DNA from: Antedon mediterranea
Taxonomy: Eukaryota > Echinodermata > Crinoidea > Comatulida > Antedonidae
NCBI RefSeq assembly: GCF_964355755.1
Contig: NC_092672.1
Location: forward strand, 16,366,501-16,430,500
DNA: 64,000 nt
Reading direction: 5' to 3'
How positions within the stretch are numbered: position 1 is the first letter of the stretch; every line of letters begins with the position of its first letter. The notes below the pieces were generated by a model. It had not been told where the DNA came from and searched no databases. It saw only the letters and a list, made by a program, of their open reading frames with translations. Shown in pieces: positions 1 through 10,465 of this stretch. Made by a program: the position numbers and the translations under genes.

Positions 1-203
1 TTCGGAGATTAGCATCTTTTCCAGTATTGAAATATAGGTGAGAGCCATGCAGACTTTTGCAAAATGCCAATCCAATAATAAAAACATCATCAGTGTCAGG
101 GCTGATTGTAACAATATCTTTACCACCATGGTGTGCAGCATACTTCGCATACAGAAACATTCTGGTGTCTGCCTCTTCTTGATTAAAACTTTTCCATTTG
201 ATT
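1..203 (-). CDS. Partial exon, XPG/FEN-like nuclease-type protein
   Basis: This open exon runs on the minus strand from a consensus acceptor (pyrimidine run then TTTCAG, ending at plus 204) to the window edge. The translated frame, starting at 202, contains QEEADTRMFLYAKYAA followed about 12 residues later by ISPDTDDVFIIGLAF. An EADT helix followed by an SPDTD strand is the layout of the XPG-I/PIN-like metal-binding core, where EAEA and SxDxD carry catalytic acids. It also matches a large, poorly characterised group of animal proteins often found near transposons. The family call comes from motif layout only, without an alignment. Just 67 residues are visible and the rest lies outside the window. 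It could be host-derived, element-derived, or a relic like the damaged neighbouring exons. Confidence 0.45.
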
Positions 204-268
204 CTGAAATAGAATGGCATAATAATGATGATGTTATGAATACATTTATTCCCTTGAGGTGATCTGCT

Positions 269-433
269 TCACACATGCTTCATATTTGAAAGAAGAACTT
301 GATTAGCAGATAAAAATGTTTTCAACTGTTCTGGAATTTGCTGTTCGGCTTTTGGTATTTTAATTGTTTGTGAGCCGATGGCTACTCTTCGACTTCGTTC
401 AGCATTTTTTATGCAGTTTGTGTAATTGCTACA
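269..433 (-). pseudogene. Broken coding remnant upstream of the nuclease-like exon
   Basis: One minus-strand frame reads as a credible protein: a Cys-containing start (CSNYTNC), then a basic stretch (ERSRRVAIG), then PKAEQQIPEQLKTFLSANQ, ending at a stop at 269-271. In the protein group that carries the EADT/SPDTD core, a segment with a 'WKxFLS' motif usually precedes that core, so this may be part of the same gene. The frame is closed by an upstream stop and does not join exon 1-203 without a frameshift or an unrecognised splice. I therefore read it as a damaged copy. Low to moderate confidence. Confidence 0.3.
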
Positions 434-1239
434 TGTGATCGCAGAACTCTCCTTCGTTTAGTAACTCTTCTGTTGACTCTAATCCTTGAAATTCTTCTGT
501 AAAAAAAAAGAATACTAATAATATTTATGATTCTAAATGTTTGTGTAATAAATATAATAATATAATCAGTTCAGTATCATCTATACACTATTTAATATTG
601 CAGTACAAGAATTCAAATAATATGTCTCAAATAACAACACAAAGCATCAGGTTGGTCCATTCTGTCCTTGCCTGAGGCTACTTGCCAAGGTTTGCATGCA
701 TTACCACATTGAATAATAAAATGCAAATGTTTTTTCCCAAGATGGAGGTACCATCAAACTAGGTCCACTACACAATAATACTGGGGGCCACCCTAGCTAG
801 GCCTAATTCATATTGTAATTATGGGTTCATTTTTTGTTGGCCCAGATATTTAAAAAAAATTATATACTAGGCCTAGCCTACTCTACGTAGGCTTAATACA
901 TATTAAAAAAATAAACTTTGTAGACTACCCACCGCCAACCTACCTAGCTAGGCTTTTTTTAGCAAGGCAGTATGATATGAACTAATTACTAGGCCTAGTA
1001 GGTCTACTTAGTTAGTAGGGGCCTAGCCTAGGCTAGACCTATCATTAAAACAAATAGAATTTACCTTCTTCATTGTTGGATGAATTAACATCCTCTATTT
1101 CATATTTTACTGCTCGCCTTTGTTTGCTACAATCAGTGAAATATTGATAGCATCTTTTTATGACATCCAGCGTCGCCAGGAATTGGTAACAAGTATTGGT
1201 AAGCTCCTCTGCGGCTACAAAACTCCTTTTGATTGCCGC
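429..1239 (-). CDS. Possible two-exon upstream part of the edge gene
   Basis: A 175-nt minus-strand open stretch (1065-1239) ends at a donor-like GAAG|GTAAA. A second stretch starts at 496, after a T-rich tract and ACAG acceptor, and stays open to a stop at 429-431. The phases fit: a single G carried over joins AA to give Glu. The product would be a Cys/Tyr-rich piece (TNTCYQFLATLDVIKRCYQ) followed by an acidic tail (NNEEEEFQGLESTEELLNEG). No domain is recognised. It lies upstream of, and on the same strand as, the nuclease-like exon, and the 568-bp intron is AT-rich with AGGCCTA words. No convincing initiator ATG is seen, so the 5' end is unknown. Confidence 0.25.
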
Positions 1240-1379
1240 TTAGATTGCACCAACTTTTTGTACACATTAAAAAAGTTTTCCATTTGGTTTCTGTGAATGT
1301 TAAGGCGCTAATGTGGCGCTAATTAATATTGTCCCAGAATTAGATGTATTGTGTCAATAACAACGTTTTTGATCATCAG

Positions 1380-1560
1380 AAGATGACATCTTCCTGCTCC
1401 GCGCTCCAGAAGAACAACACATGTTTGTTTACGATCGTCTAGTAGCCGTATCCCGCTGTGTAAGGGAATCTGATTGGACAGTTACTGTTGCACAGCTCCA
1501 TGAGTTAAAAGTCAAATTTTTTGATTGGTCAATTGTGCGACCTGTACTGACCTACAAAAA
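1380..1560 (-). promoter_or_regulatory. Candidate CCAAT-type promoter of the edge gene
   Basis: This is a slightly GC-richer patch upstream of the minus-strand exons. It contains two ATTGG boxes (near 1474 and 1525) in the orientation of inverted CCAAT for the plus strand, which is forward CCAAT on the minus strand. No TATA box is obvious. The assignment rests only on position and box content. Confidence 0.15.
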
Positions 1561-1746
1561 TCTTCTATATCGCAATAAAATACATATAAAAACAAACATA
1601 TTTCGTTGACGCGTAAAATTTACAAGCGGGACCGGCCAGTTTAAGGTTATCTATATTTTTGTTATAATTGTCATAGCAATTTTATTCTCCCCCCCGATAG
1701 GGGATCACGAAATGAAACGATAGAAGGCCATGCCCCATAGCCTACA

Positions 1747-1797
1747 TGGTCAAACCATGGAGCTGGTCAAACCATGGAGTACCTGGTCAAACCTTAC
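1747..1797. repeat. Short tandem TGGTCAAACCATGGAG repeat
   Basis: Two and a half copies of a 16-18-bp unit (TGGTCAAACCATGGAG with small spacers) stand in tandem. No function is apparent. Confidence 0.6.
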
Positions 1798-2043
1798 CTG
1801 CCGCTGAAAAAGGGGCCTGGTTTGCCATGTTTATGATATTTCGTGTGCTAATCGAGTCGAATGCAGTTTTAATGATGCACTCTTGGCGTTCCATATCTGT
1901 TCGTTTGTTCGTGTCGAATTTGATACATTCAGTATCAAATGGCGATATTTCTGTATTTTTTCAATCAATTGCTTGCTTTGCGAGTATTATATAAGGTATG
2001 GTTTAAAGATCTTTGGTTATGTTCGGCTTCGGGATGTTATACC

Positions 2044-2170
2044 ATACTTAGGCCTAGGCTAGGCTAGGCTATTATAGGGGTCGTCGGTTTCGTGTTATGG
2101 GTCGTCCAATTCTAGGTCGTTCAATTCGAGGTCGCCCGGGTCGTTGGGGTCGTCCAATTCGAGGTCGTCG
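2044..2170. repeat. GGCCTAGGCTA cluster and GGTCGTCCAATTCGA tandem repeat
   Basis: A short run of AGGCTAGGCT words is followed by about five degenerate copies of a 15-17-bp GGTCGTCCAATTCGA unit. The minus-strand frame across it encodes a repetitive DLELDDPND-type peptide, a by-product of the repeat. The cluster ends just outside the left arm of the long inverted repeat. Confidence 0.55.
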
Positions 2171-2186
2171 CTTTCTACACACCCGC

Positions 2187-2562
2187 ATTGTTTGATAATA
2201 AAATAGCAGAATTTAAAAAATACAGTACACAAATTATACACATTCTTTATTCTTGTGGGTCTAAGCTTTCTTTGGGCTATGTCCAATGAATTACTACTTA
2301 GTTTAATGTCTTGCCTAGCTGTCGATTAGCCTCGACTCGACACATTTTGTGTGAAGAAGAGTGCGCGAAGGCAATCGCGTGAATTGACTTAGAATCCTAG
2401 GCCTAGAAAGTATCGTATCGCAGTTGTGTAATCGCTTCTTGTTGCTATACGCTTGGGTGCACACGGAACAACAAATTTAACTGATGAATTATTCATGTTT
2501 ATTTTGTGACGTTTCATGAGGGGGTCCCCAACTTATGTACGAAAAAAAAAATCGCGTCCGGC
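2187..2562 (+). repeat. Left arm of a 380-bp long-range inverted repeat
   Basis: From ATTGTTTGATAATAAAATAG to ATCGCGTCCGGC this segment reappears as its reverse complement at 21187-21566, with only scattered substitutions and small indels. Landmarks shared by both arms include AAGCTTTCTTTGGGC, GAAGAGTGCGCGAAGGCAAT, GTGCACACGGAACAACAAAT and GTGACGTTTCATGAGG. The two arms bracket 18.6 kb that contains the transposase gene. They could be terminal inverted repeats of one very large element or two independent copies of a dispersed repeat in opposite orientation. I cannot identify a target-site duplication outside them. Confidence 0.7.
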
Positions 2563-2715
2563 CCGTTTAATAATGTCTGACCCATGGATTGAAATGCGTC
2601 CACTATTAAATACTGTATCATACGTTTTATGATAGGTGGTTGTTTTTATCACGCCTGCACTTGTCTTGTCTTCTTTTAATAACCAATAATAGGCCTACTT
2701 AATGATGCCAAACTA
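2556..2715 (+). repeat. Leader segment of minisatellite array 1
   Basis: The block starts GTCCGGCCCGTTTAATAATG, continues through TGACCCATGGATTGAA and GCACTTGTCTTGTC, and ends near AATGATGCCAAACTA. It recurs in direct orientation at about 5797-5940 in front of the second array. A shared leader implies that leader and array were duplicated as one module. Confidence 0.6.
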
Positions 2716-4204
2716 TTTTTTTTTTCTAATTAAAGATCGCTTTGCCTAAACACCTCCAATTAGGGACCATTATATTATTTGGTATGTGAAAAGACAAGAA
2801 GAATAAATAATTGTTAAGTATGTGACAAAAACAATTGTAAATGAAGTGGTCCTCTTCCAATTAAAAATCACTTTACCTAAAACACCTCCAATTAGCGACC
2901 ATTATATTATTTAGTATTAATAAAGCAAGAAGAATAATTATAATAGTTATTAATTATGTGACAAAAAACAAGTAATTGTACTGGTCCTCTTTCAATAAAG
3001 GACCACTTTACTTAAAACACCTCCAATTAGCGACCATTTTATTAATTGGTATGAGTAAAGACAATAATAATTAATAGTTTTAATTATGTGACAAAATTAA
3101 GTAACTGTACTGACTGGTCCGCTTCCAATTAAAGATCACTTTACTTTAAGACACCTCTAATTAGTGACCATTTTAATTAATTGGTATGAGTAAAGGCAAG
3201 AATAATTAATAGTTTAATTATGTGACAAAATTAAGTAAATGTACTGGTCCGCTTCCAATTAAAGGTCACTTTACTTTAAGACACCTCTAATTAGCGACCA
3301 TTTTATTAATTGGTAGGAGTACTTAGGTACAAGAAGAATACATAGTTTTAATTATGATAGTGACAAAATTAAGTAACTGTACTAGTCCTCTTCCAGTTAT
3401 AGATCACTTTACTTAAAGAAACCTCCAATTAGCGACCATTATATTATTTAGTATGAATAAAGACAAAAAGAATACATAGTTTTAATTTTGTGACAAAAAC
3501 AAGTAATATTGTACTGGTCCTCTTCCATTAAAAACCACTTTACTTATAGACACCTCCAATTAGCGACCATTTTATTAATTGGTATGAGTAAAGACAATAA
3601 TAATTAATAGTTTTAATTATGTGACAAAATTAAGTAACTGTACTGGTCCGCTTCCAATTAAAGATCACTTTACTTTAAGACACCTCTAATTAGTGACCAT
3701 TTTTATTAATTGGTATGAGTAAAGGCAAGAATAATTAATAGTTTAATTATGTGACAAAATTAAGTAAATGTACTGGTCCGCTTCCAATTAAAGATCACTT
3801 CAGTTTAAGACACTTCCAATTAGCGACCGTTATATTATTTTGTATGAATAAAGACAAGAAGAAGAAATAGTTTATAATCATGTGATAAAAAACAAGTAAT
3901 TGTACTGCTCCTCTTCCAATTAAAGATCACTTCAATATAAACACTTCCATTTAGCGACCGTTTTATTATTTTGTATGAGTACAGACAAGAGGAATAAATA
4001 GTTTATAATCATGTGATAAAAAACAAGTAATTGTACTGGTCCTCTTCCAATTAAAGATCACTTTACTTTAAGACACTTCCAATTAGCGACCGTTTTATTA
4101 TTTTGTATGAGCACAGACAAGAGGAATAAATAGTTTATAATCATGTGATAAAAAACAAGTAATTGTACTGGTCCTCTTCCAATTAAAGATCACTTTACTG
4201 TAAG
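2716..4204 (+). repeat. Minisatellite array 1, 131-bp unit, about 11 copies
   Basis: Tandem monomers of about 131 bp are each marked by TCCAATTAGCGACCATT and GTACTGGTCCTCTTCC. The GCGACC landmark falls near 2760, 2894, 3027, 3162, 3292, 3430, 3559, 3690, 3821, 3953 and 4084. The first monomers are the most diverged; later ones (3780 onward) approach the consensus of array 2. No open frame runs through the unit. Confidence 0.9.
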
Positions 4205-4232
4205 ACAGACAGATGACAGTTAACACGACTAA

Positions 4233-4345
4233 AAGGTGAAATAATAACAAATAATAATAACAGGATTTTTATAGCGCACATACCACTCAAGAGTGCTCAA
4301 GGCGCATTAAAAAAAAAAAAAAAATAAAAACAAATCATACAACTC
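4233..4345 (+). mobile_element. Short SINE-like insertion with A-tail in copy 1
   Basis: Copy 2 of the foldback element lacks this stretch, so it is an insertion in copy 1. It begins with an ATAAT-rich segment, carries a TATAGCGCACATACCAC / AAGGCGC pair, and ends in a long A run. A related TTACATAGCGCC segment sits at about 13225-13320 inside the transposase gene. The A-tail points to retroposition. The family is not identified. Confidence 0.5.
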
Positions 4346-5124
4346 TCCCGGTCCCGAGAGCCGCTGTTTTGAGGTTGACCTGACAATTGTGGCAATTACC
4401 AATTGGGACATTACCCTTGCTGGACATCTGGTAAAAATAAATACTGATTATGCTGCCACTTTTAGTACACAAAACGATAAATAAAAAAAAATAATACAAC
4501 TTGTAGCATTCCCTTTAAACTAATACAGTAGGCCCTGTTCAAAACTGCTAGTGTAGAAAAGTCAAATCCACCCATATAAAAACCTAGAACTAGCTAATGA
4601 TGTAGAAACACCAACAGCTCATTTATTAAATAAAAATCAACATTATACTAATGTACAACTCAACAGGTAATGTAGTAACGAAAATTGCCTCACAGCTAAT
4701 GTAGTTAATATCGCCAGCTAATAAAATATTATATATTTTACAAACCTAAATGTCTAAATCATGTGCAAATGTATTTCTCTACTTGCCGTCAGTCTATCCA
4801 CCTCTCGTAAGTGATCGGCTTTCAAAACTTAGCACTCTGATCGTAAGCAACCACCCTTGTTAGCGACCACCTTTAATATTTAAAAGGGACTACCTCTGTT
4901 AAGGGACCGCTTCTCACAATGGACATGACGAGCTTACTTGTTTAAAGCACTTTTGTTATCAGTTAATATTATTAAATTAGTAACAGTATTATAAATATTA
5001 CAAAATAATATTTTGAGAACTGAAAAATATTTTGAGGGAACAAATATATTTAGGGAGAACAAAATAAGATTTCAAGAACTGAAAAATATAAAAAACGAAT
5101 TACTACTTCGATACAAGGAATGAT

Positions 5125-5168
5125 CGAGAGAACGAAATAATTTCGAGGGAAATTATTTCGTTCTCTCG
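5125..5168. repeat. Near-perfect hairpin in foldback copy 1
   Basis: CGAGAGAACGAAATAATTTC is followed, after GAGG, by its exact reverse complement. The same hairpin is kept in copy 2 at 19992-20035. Confidence 0.85.
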
Positions 5169-5600
5169 CGAATTAGTAATTCGAATTCCAATGAAATAAT
5201 ATTTCGAGAGAACGAAAATAGGTAGGCCCTATGCCTATATGATTTAGTGATATTCTTTCCCTAGAAATAATAATACAGTACTGGTAGGCTATATATTTTT
5301 TCAAGTTGTCGATTTACTTCAAATTGACAACAGGTTGTATATACTCAATCAAAAACAAACAATTTAATTTGATTAGACTATATGTCTCCAGATATAATAA
5401 TAGTAATATTTATTTCAATCGACTTGATATTTTGCGATTCAAGTTGGTATTCTAAGGAATTATAATTACCCTAACGGGAGTTGGTGAACGTCCAGTGCCC
5501 TAGTTTTTACGGGGTTAATATGATGTCGATGTCGATGGTCCTACTTTTTTATCGATGAAAGCTGCCCGGGTGGTTGCAGCCATTTTCAACAGCTGGTATT

Positions 5601-5747
5601 ACACTATTCAATGCTGAAAATTGTCCACTGGACACTTTCAAACACCGGACACATTTAAATCTTACACCGGCATGGTGCCGGTGTAAGATTGAAATGTGTC
5701 CATCATTCAAAAGTGTCCGGGTGGACACTTTTCAGCATTGGATAGTG
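5601..5747. repeat. 147-bp terminal hairpin
   Basis: The left arm (from ACACTATTCAATGCTGAAAA through CACCGGACACATTTAAATC) is mirrored on the right (GATTGAAATGTGTCC to TTCAGCATTGGATAGTG). The centre is GGCATGGTGCC. In copy 2 only the left half remains (to about 20542), replaced after it by a MITE, so the hairpin is probably the true end of the element. Confidence 0.75.
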
Positions 5748-5796
5748 TCCAATTGCATGTTTCAACGGGTTCGCGGGCGTTTTCCAACAATTTAAT

Positions 5797-5940
5797 GCTG
5801 TCCGGCGCGTTTAATAATGTCTGACCCTTGGATTGAATACCGTCCGTGGTTGAGATTTGAGATTCAGGTTTTGATCGTGATTGCGCATGCACTTGTCTTT
5901 TTTTAACGACCACTATTTGTTAATAATGCCAAACTAGTTT
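5797..5940 (+). repeat. Leader segment of minisatellite array 2
   Basis: This is a direct copy of the array-1 leader: GTCCGGCGCGTTTAATAATG, TGACCCTTGGATTGAA, then GCATGCACTTGTCTT and AATAATGCCAAACTAG, leading straight into the 131-bp monomers. Confidence 0.6.
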
Positions 5941-8900
5941 TTATTTTTCAAAGATAACTTGGCTTAAAACACCTCCAATTAGCGACCATTATATTATTTG
6001 GTATGAATAAAGACAAGAAGAATAAATAACAATATAATAATAATCATGTAATAAAAACAAGTAATTATACTGGTCCTCTTCCAATTAAAGAACACTTTAG
6101 TTTAGACACTTCCAATTAGCGACCATTTTTATTGTTTTGTATGAGTAAAGACAAGAGTAATAATAGTTTTTAATCATGTGACAAAAAACAAGTAATTGTA
6201 CTGGTCCTCTTCCAATTAAAGATCACTTAAAATTAAACACTTCCAATTAGCGACCGTTTTATTATTTTGTATGAGTAAAGACAAGAATAATAAATAGTTT
6301 ATAATCATGTGATAAAAAACAAGTAATTGTACTGGTCCTCTTCCAATTAAAGATCACTTAAATTTAAACACTTCCAATTAGCGACCGTTATTATTGTTTT
6401 GTATGAATAGAAACAAGAAGAATAAATAGATTTTAATCATGTGATAAAAAACAAGCAATTGTACTGGTCCTCTTCCAATTAAAGATCACTTTAATTTAAA
6501 CACTTCCAATTAGCGACCGTTATATTATTTTGTATGAATAAAGGCAAGAATAATAAATAGATTTTAATCATATGACAAAAAACAAGTAATTGTACTGGTC
6601 CTCTTTCAATTAAAGATCACTTTACTTTAAGACACTTCCAATTAGCGACCGTTATATTGTTTTGTATGAGTACAGACAAGAAGAATAAATAGATTTTAAT
6701 CATGTGATAAAAAACAAGTAATTGTACTGGTCCTCTTCCAATTAAAGGTCACTTTACTGTAAGACACTTCCAATTAGCGACCGTTATATTATTTTGTATG
6801 AGTACAGACAAGAAGAATAAATAGATTTTAATCATGTGATAAAAAATAAGTAATTGTACTGGTCCTCTTCCAATTAAAGGTCACTTTACTTCAAGAAACT
6901 TCCATTTAGCGACCGTTATATTATTTTGTATGAATAAAGACAAGAATAATAAATAGTTTATAATCATGTGATATAAAATAAGTAATTGTACGGGTACTCT
7001 TCCAATTAAAGGTCACTTTACTGTAAGACACTTCCAATTAGCGACCGTTATATTATTTTGTATGAGTACAGACAAGAAGAATAAATAGATTTTAATCATG
7101 TGATAAAAAACAAGTAATTGTACTGGTCCTCTTCCAATGAAAGATCACTTTACTTTAAGACACTTCCAATTAGCGACCGTTATATTATTTTTTATGAATA
7201 AAAACAAGAAGCATAAATAGTTTATAATCATGTGATATAAAATAAGTAATTGTACTGGTCCTCTTCCAATTAAAGGTCACTTTACTGTAAGACACCTCCA
7301 ATTAGCGACCGTTATATTATTTTGTATGAGTACAGACAATTAGAAGAATAAATAGATTTTAATCATGTGATAAAAAATAAGTAATTGTACTGGTCCTCTT
7401 CCAATTAAAGGTCACTTTACTTCAAGAAACTTCCATTTAGCGACCGTTATATTATTTTGTATGAATAAAGACAAGAATAATAAATAGTTTATAATCATGT
7501 GATATAAAATAAGTAATTGTACGGGTACTCTTCCAATTAAAGGTCACTTTACTGTAAGACACTTCCAATTAGCGACCGTTATATTATTTTGTATGAGTAC
7601 AGACAAGAAGAATAAATAGATTTTAATCATGTGATAAAAAACAAGTAATTGTACTGGTCCTCTTCCAATGAAAGATCACTTTACTTTAAGACACTTCCAA
7701 TTAGCGACCGTTATATTATTTTTTATGAATAAAAACAAGAAGCATAAATAGTTTATAATCATGTGATATAAAATAAGTAATTGTACTGGTCCTCTTCCAA
7801 TTAAAGGTCACTTTACTGTAAGACACCTCCAATTAGCGACCGTTATATTATTTTGTATGAGTACAGACAATTAGAAGAATAAATAGATTTTAATCATGTG
7901 ATAAAAAACAAGTAATTGTACTGGTCCTCTTCCAATGAAAGATCACTTTACTTTAAGACACTTCCATTTAGCGACCGTTATATTATTTTGTATGAGTACA
8001 GACAAGAAGAATAAATAGATTTTAATCATGTGATAAAAAACAAGTAATTGTACTGGTCCTCTTCCAATTAGCGACCGTTATATTATTTTGTATGAGTACA
8101 GACAAGAAGAATAAATAGATTTTAATCATGTGATAAAAAATAAGTAATTGTACTGGTCCTCTTCCAATTAAAGGTCACTTTACTGTAAGACACTTCCATT
8201 TAGCGACCGTTATATTATTTTGTATGAGTACAGACAAGAAGAATGAATAGATTTTATTCATGTGATAAAAAACAAGTAATTGTACTGGTCCTCTTCCAAT
8301 GAAAGATCACTTTACTTTAAAACACTTCCAATTAGCGACCGTTATATTATTTTTTATGAATAAAAACAAGAAGCATAAATAGTTTATAATCATGTGATAT
8401 AAAATAAGTAATTGTACTGGTCCTCTTCCAATTAAAGGTCACTTTACTGTAAGACACCTCCAATTAGCGACCGTTATATTATTTTGTATGAGTACAGACA
8501 ATTAGAAGAATAAATAGATTTTAATCATGTGATAAAAAACAAGTAATTGTACTGGTCCTCTTCCAATGAAAGATCACTTTACTTTAAGACACTTCCATTT
8601 AGCGACCGTTATATTATTTTGTATGAGTACAGACAAGAAGAATAAATAGATTTTAATCATGTGATAAAAAACAAGTAATTGTACTGGTCCTCTTCCAATT
8701 AAAGATCACTTTACTTTAAGACACTTCCAATTAGCGACCGTTATATTATTTTGTATGAGTACAGACAAGAAGAATAAATAGATTTTAATCATGTGATAAA
8801 AAATAAGTAATTGTACTGGTCCTTTTCCAATTAAAGGTCACTTTACTTTAAGACACTTCCATTTAGCGACCGTTATATTATTTTGTATGAATAAAGACAA

Positions 8901-9078
8901 GAAGAATAAATACTAGTTAAGACAAGAAGAATAAATAGTTTATAATCATGTGATAAAAAACAAGTAATTGTACGGGTCCTCTTCCAATTATAGATCACTT
9001 TAGTTTAAACACTTCCAATTAGCGACCGTTATATTATTTTGTACGAGTAAAGACAAGAAGAATAAATAGTTTACTTGT
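5941..9078 (+). repeat. Minisatellite array 2, 131-bp unit, about 24 copies
   Basis: This is the same monomer family as array 1 (CCAATTAGCGACCGTT, CATGTGATAAAAAACAAG, GTACTGGTCCTCTTCC). The array is more homogeneous than array 1 and shows a nested higher-order period of about 531 bp (four monomers). Rare variants recur at that distance: ACGGGTACTC near 6990 and 7521, GAAGCATAAATAG near 7208, 7739 and 8371, ACAATTAGAAG near 7337, 7869 and 8498. One monomer near 8060 is shortened by about 30 bp. It ends at 9078 in unique DNA. Confidence 0.9.
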
Positions 9079-9811
9079 TTAATCCCCAATCAATTAAAAG
9101 TTGCACCTTTTTATAATCAACACGATATAGCTGATCTCTTGAAAAAACATAATCAGTTTTACTGAAGTATTATGTTAATTGGTACATTGATCGTCACATC
9201 GAGAATATGGTAGGGGTGTCACACTATGTGCGTCTAGGGTGAATGCAAAGATAATGACATCGATATAGCGCCACATCAACACGTTTTTATGCACCTTTGG
9301 TGTAAGTATTTATTTTAGTATTTTGTCCTTAAATCAGAATTTATATTCAAAGAAAAAATGACTTGTTATGTAAAAAAACAACAATTCGGTATCTGGAATC
9401 TTAAAATTAATGTATCTATAAAAATAATTAATATGGGATAGGCCTGAGACCTCATACATTTGTTAATAGGGCTACTTTATTGAACCTTCATTTTATCGGA
9501 TGTTATAAGAACGCTTGCTTCAACCGATTCTTTTTTTGAACAGCATTTTGTTTAAAGGCGATTGTGTTATTTTCAATGTTTAATAAACTTCTGGAATTTC
9601 AGAGAAACCCATTTTAATAAACAAAAGCTTCTTATAAAATGTGCTTACTGGATAATGTTTCATACATGTTTGGCTGGTTCAAATTTACTTTACTTTTGCT
9701 TTTCCGCTACTCCCCTGTTATACTATATATTTGTTGTTATGTAGAAAGATTGAAAATAAATTCATTCATTCATTCTTCTTTTATTTCGGAAAAAAAAAAT
9801 TCTCCATAGTT
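9079..9811. other. AT-rich spacer without recognisable gene
   Basis: No domain-bearing frame, tRNA or repeat copy from elsewhere in the window is seen. It contains an ATTC run (9762-9774) and A/T homopolymers. The 60-residue open frame at 9562 has no recognisable similarity. Confidence 0.5.
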
Positions 9812-9920
9812 CAGTAACAAGTGTACATTATTGTAAATATAACAAATACATATACATATATATATATATATATAATATATATGTATTTGTTATATTTACA
9901 ATAATGTACACTTGTTACTG
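9812..9920. repeat. 109-bp perfect-arm palindrome (hairpin or MITE)
   Basis: CAGTAACAAGTGTACATTAT and the following bases through AACAAATACATATA are mirrored exactly by the right half, ending CACTTGTTACTG, around an (AT)n centre. Arms are about 50 bp with no mismatch that I can see. A (TA)n run follows at about 9924-9952. Arms this intact suggest a recent hairpin-forming event or a tiny MITE. Confidence 0.85.
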
Positions 9921-9955
<35 letters not shown>

Positions 9956-10029
9956 TGTGTTCCAACCGTACCACGCCGAGAATGTTAAAGGGTCGTTATC
10001 CGGTCGAGTTAAAGAACAATACCATGAAA

Positions 10030-10101
10030 GCCCCAGTGGTCTAATGGTTAGGGCAACTGCATATCAAGCCGACGGTCCGAGTTCGAGCCTCGGTTGGGGC
10101 G
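10030..10101 (+). tRNA. tRNA-Glu-like pseudogene (anticodon AUC)
   Basis: The acceptor stem (GCCCCAG with TTGGGGC), A box TGGTCTAATGG, T arm CCGAG-TTCGAGC-CTCGG and B box GTTCGAGCC are intact. The anticodon loop is ATATCAA, giving AUC instead of the UUC expected for glutamate. The anticodon stem has mismatches (ACTGC against GCCGA). The body is therefore Glu-type and Pol III promoter-competent, but probably non-functional as a tRNA. Confidence 0.6.
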
Positions 10102-10103
10102 AC

Positions 10104-10108
10104 TTTTT
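10104..10108 (+). terminator. Pol III T-run after tRNA-like copy 1
   Basis: TTTTT three bases after the tRNA 3' end is a standard minimal Pol III terminator. It is kept in three of the four tRNA units. Confidence 0.5.
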
Positions 10109-10295
10109 CTCATTCTCTCAGATTTCCTCATCTTTATCGTTTCAAAAATTAATTAAATCATTTTCAGTGTATCACCGGGCGGTTTGGAATTTATTTCTAT
10201 GCCTGTTGTGTTTACAACTGAGGACTAGTGCTGTTCCGCCGTACCACGCCGAGAATGTTAAAGAGTCGCTATCCAATCGAGTTCGAACCGTGAAA

Positions 10296-10366
10296 GCCCC
10301 AGTGGTCTAACGGTTAGGACATCTGCATATCAAGCAGGCGGTCCGAGTTCGAGCTCGGTTGGGGCG
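10296..10366 (+). tRNA. tRNA-Glu-like pseudogene (anticodon AUC)
   Basis: Acceptor stem, A box (TGGTCTAACGG) and anticodon stem (TCTGC/GCAGG) are good. The loop is ATATCAA, again AUC. The T loop lacks one base (TTCGAG before CTCGG), which damages the B box, and the 3' T-run is reduced to TTT. Likely inactive. Confidence 0.6.
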
Positions 10367-10465
10367 ACTTTAACTCATTCTCACAGATTTCCTCATCTTT
10401 ATCGTTTCAAATTAATTAATTAAATTTCAGTATATTACCGGGCGGTTTAGAATTAATGTTCTATG

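Larger units (their letters stand above)
4205..5790 (+). mobile_element. Foldback-type element, copy 1 (internally deleted)
   Basis: This is near-identical, in direct orientation, to 18066-20542. Shared landmarks are AGATGACAGTTAACACGACT at the left end, GAGAGCCGCTGTTTTGAGG, the CTAATGTAG/AGCTAAT-rich part, the GTAAGTGATCGGC/GCGACCACC part, and the 3' section ending in CAATGCTGAAAATTGTCC. About 1.07 kb present in copy 2 (18703-19770, holding the second palindrome arm) is missing here. The join falls at ACAATG, which occurs at both breakpoints in copy 2, so a microhomology-mediated deletion is likely. No coding capacity is seen. Confidence 0.7.
9966..10465 (+). repeat. Tandem pair of tRNA-Glu-bearing repeat units
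   Basis: Two direct units are offset by about 270 bp. Each has the order: 5' flank (CCGTACCACGCCGAGAATG, AGTCGCTATCC), tRNA-like body, 3' flank (ATTTCCTCATCTTTATCG, then ATTAATTAA, then CACCGGGCGGTTT). The same unit in opposite orientation lies at 21950-25653. Conserved flanks on both sides of the tRNA suggest tandem amplification of a tRNA gene or a tRNA-headed SINE family. Confidence 0.7.

Noticed and set aside
2095-2286. Minus-strand DLELDDP-repeat frame
   Set aside because: Product of the short GGTCGTCCAATTCGA tandem repeat with no initiation context.
2716-9078. CRISPR-like array
   Set aside because: Monomers are adjacent 131-bp units without unique spacers, in animal-type DNA.
9912-10310. 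132-codon open frame across the tRNA units
   Set aside because: It reads through (TA)n, two tRNA bodies and their repeat flanks; the peptide repeats because the DNA repeats.
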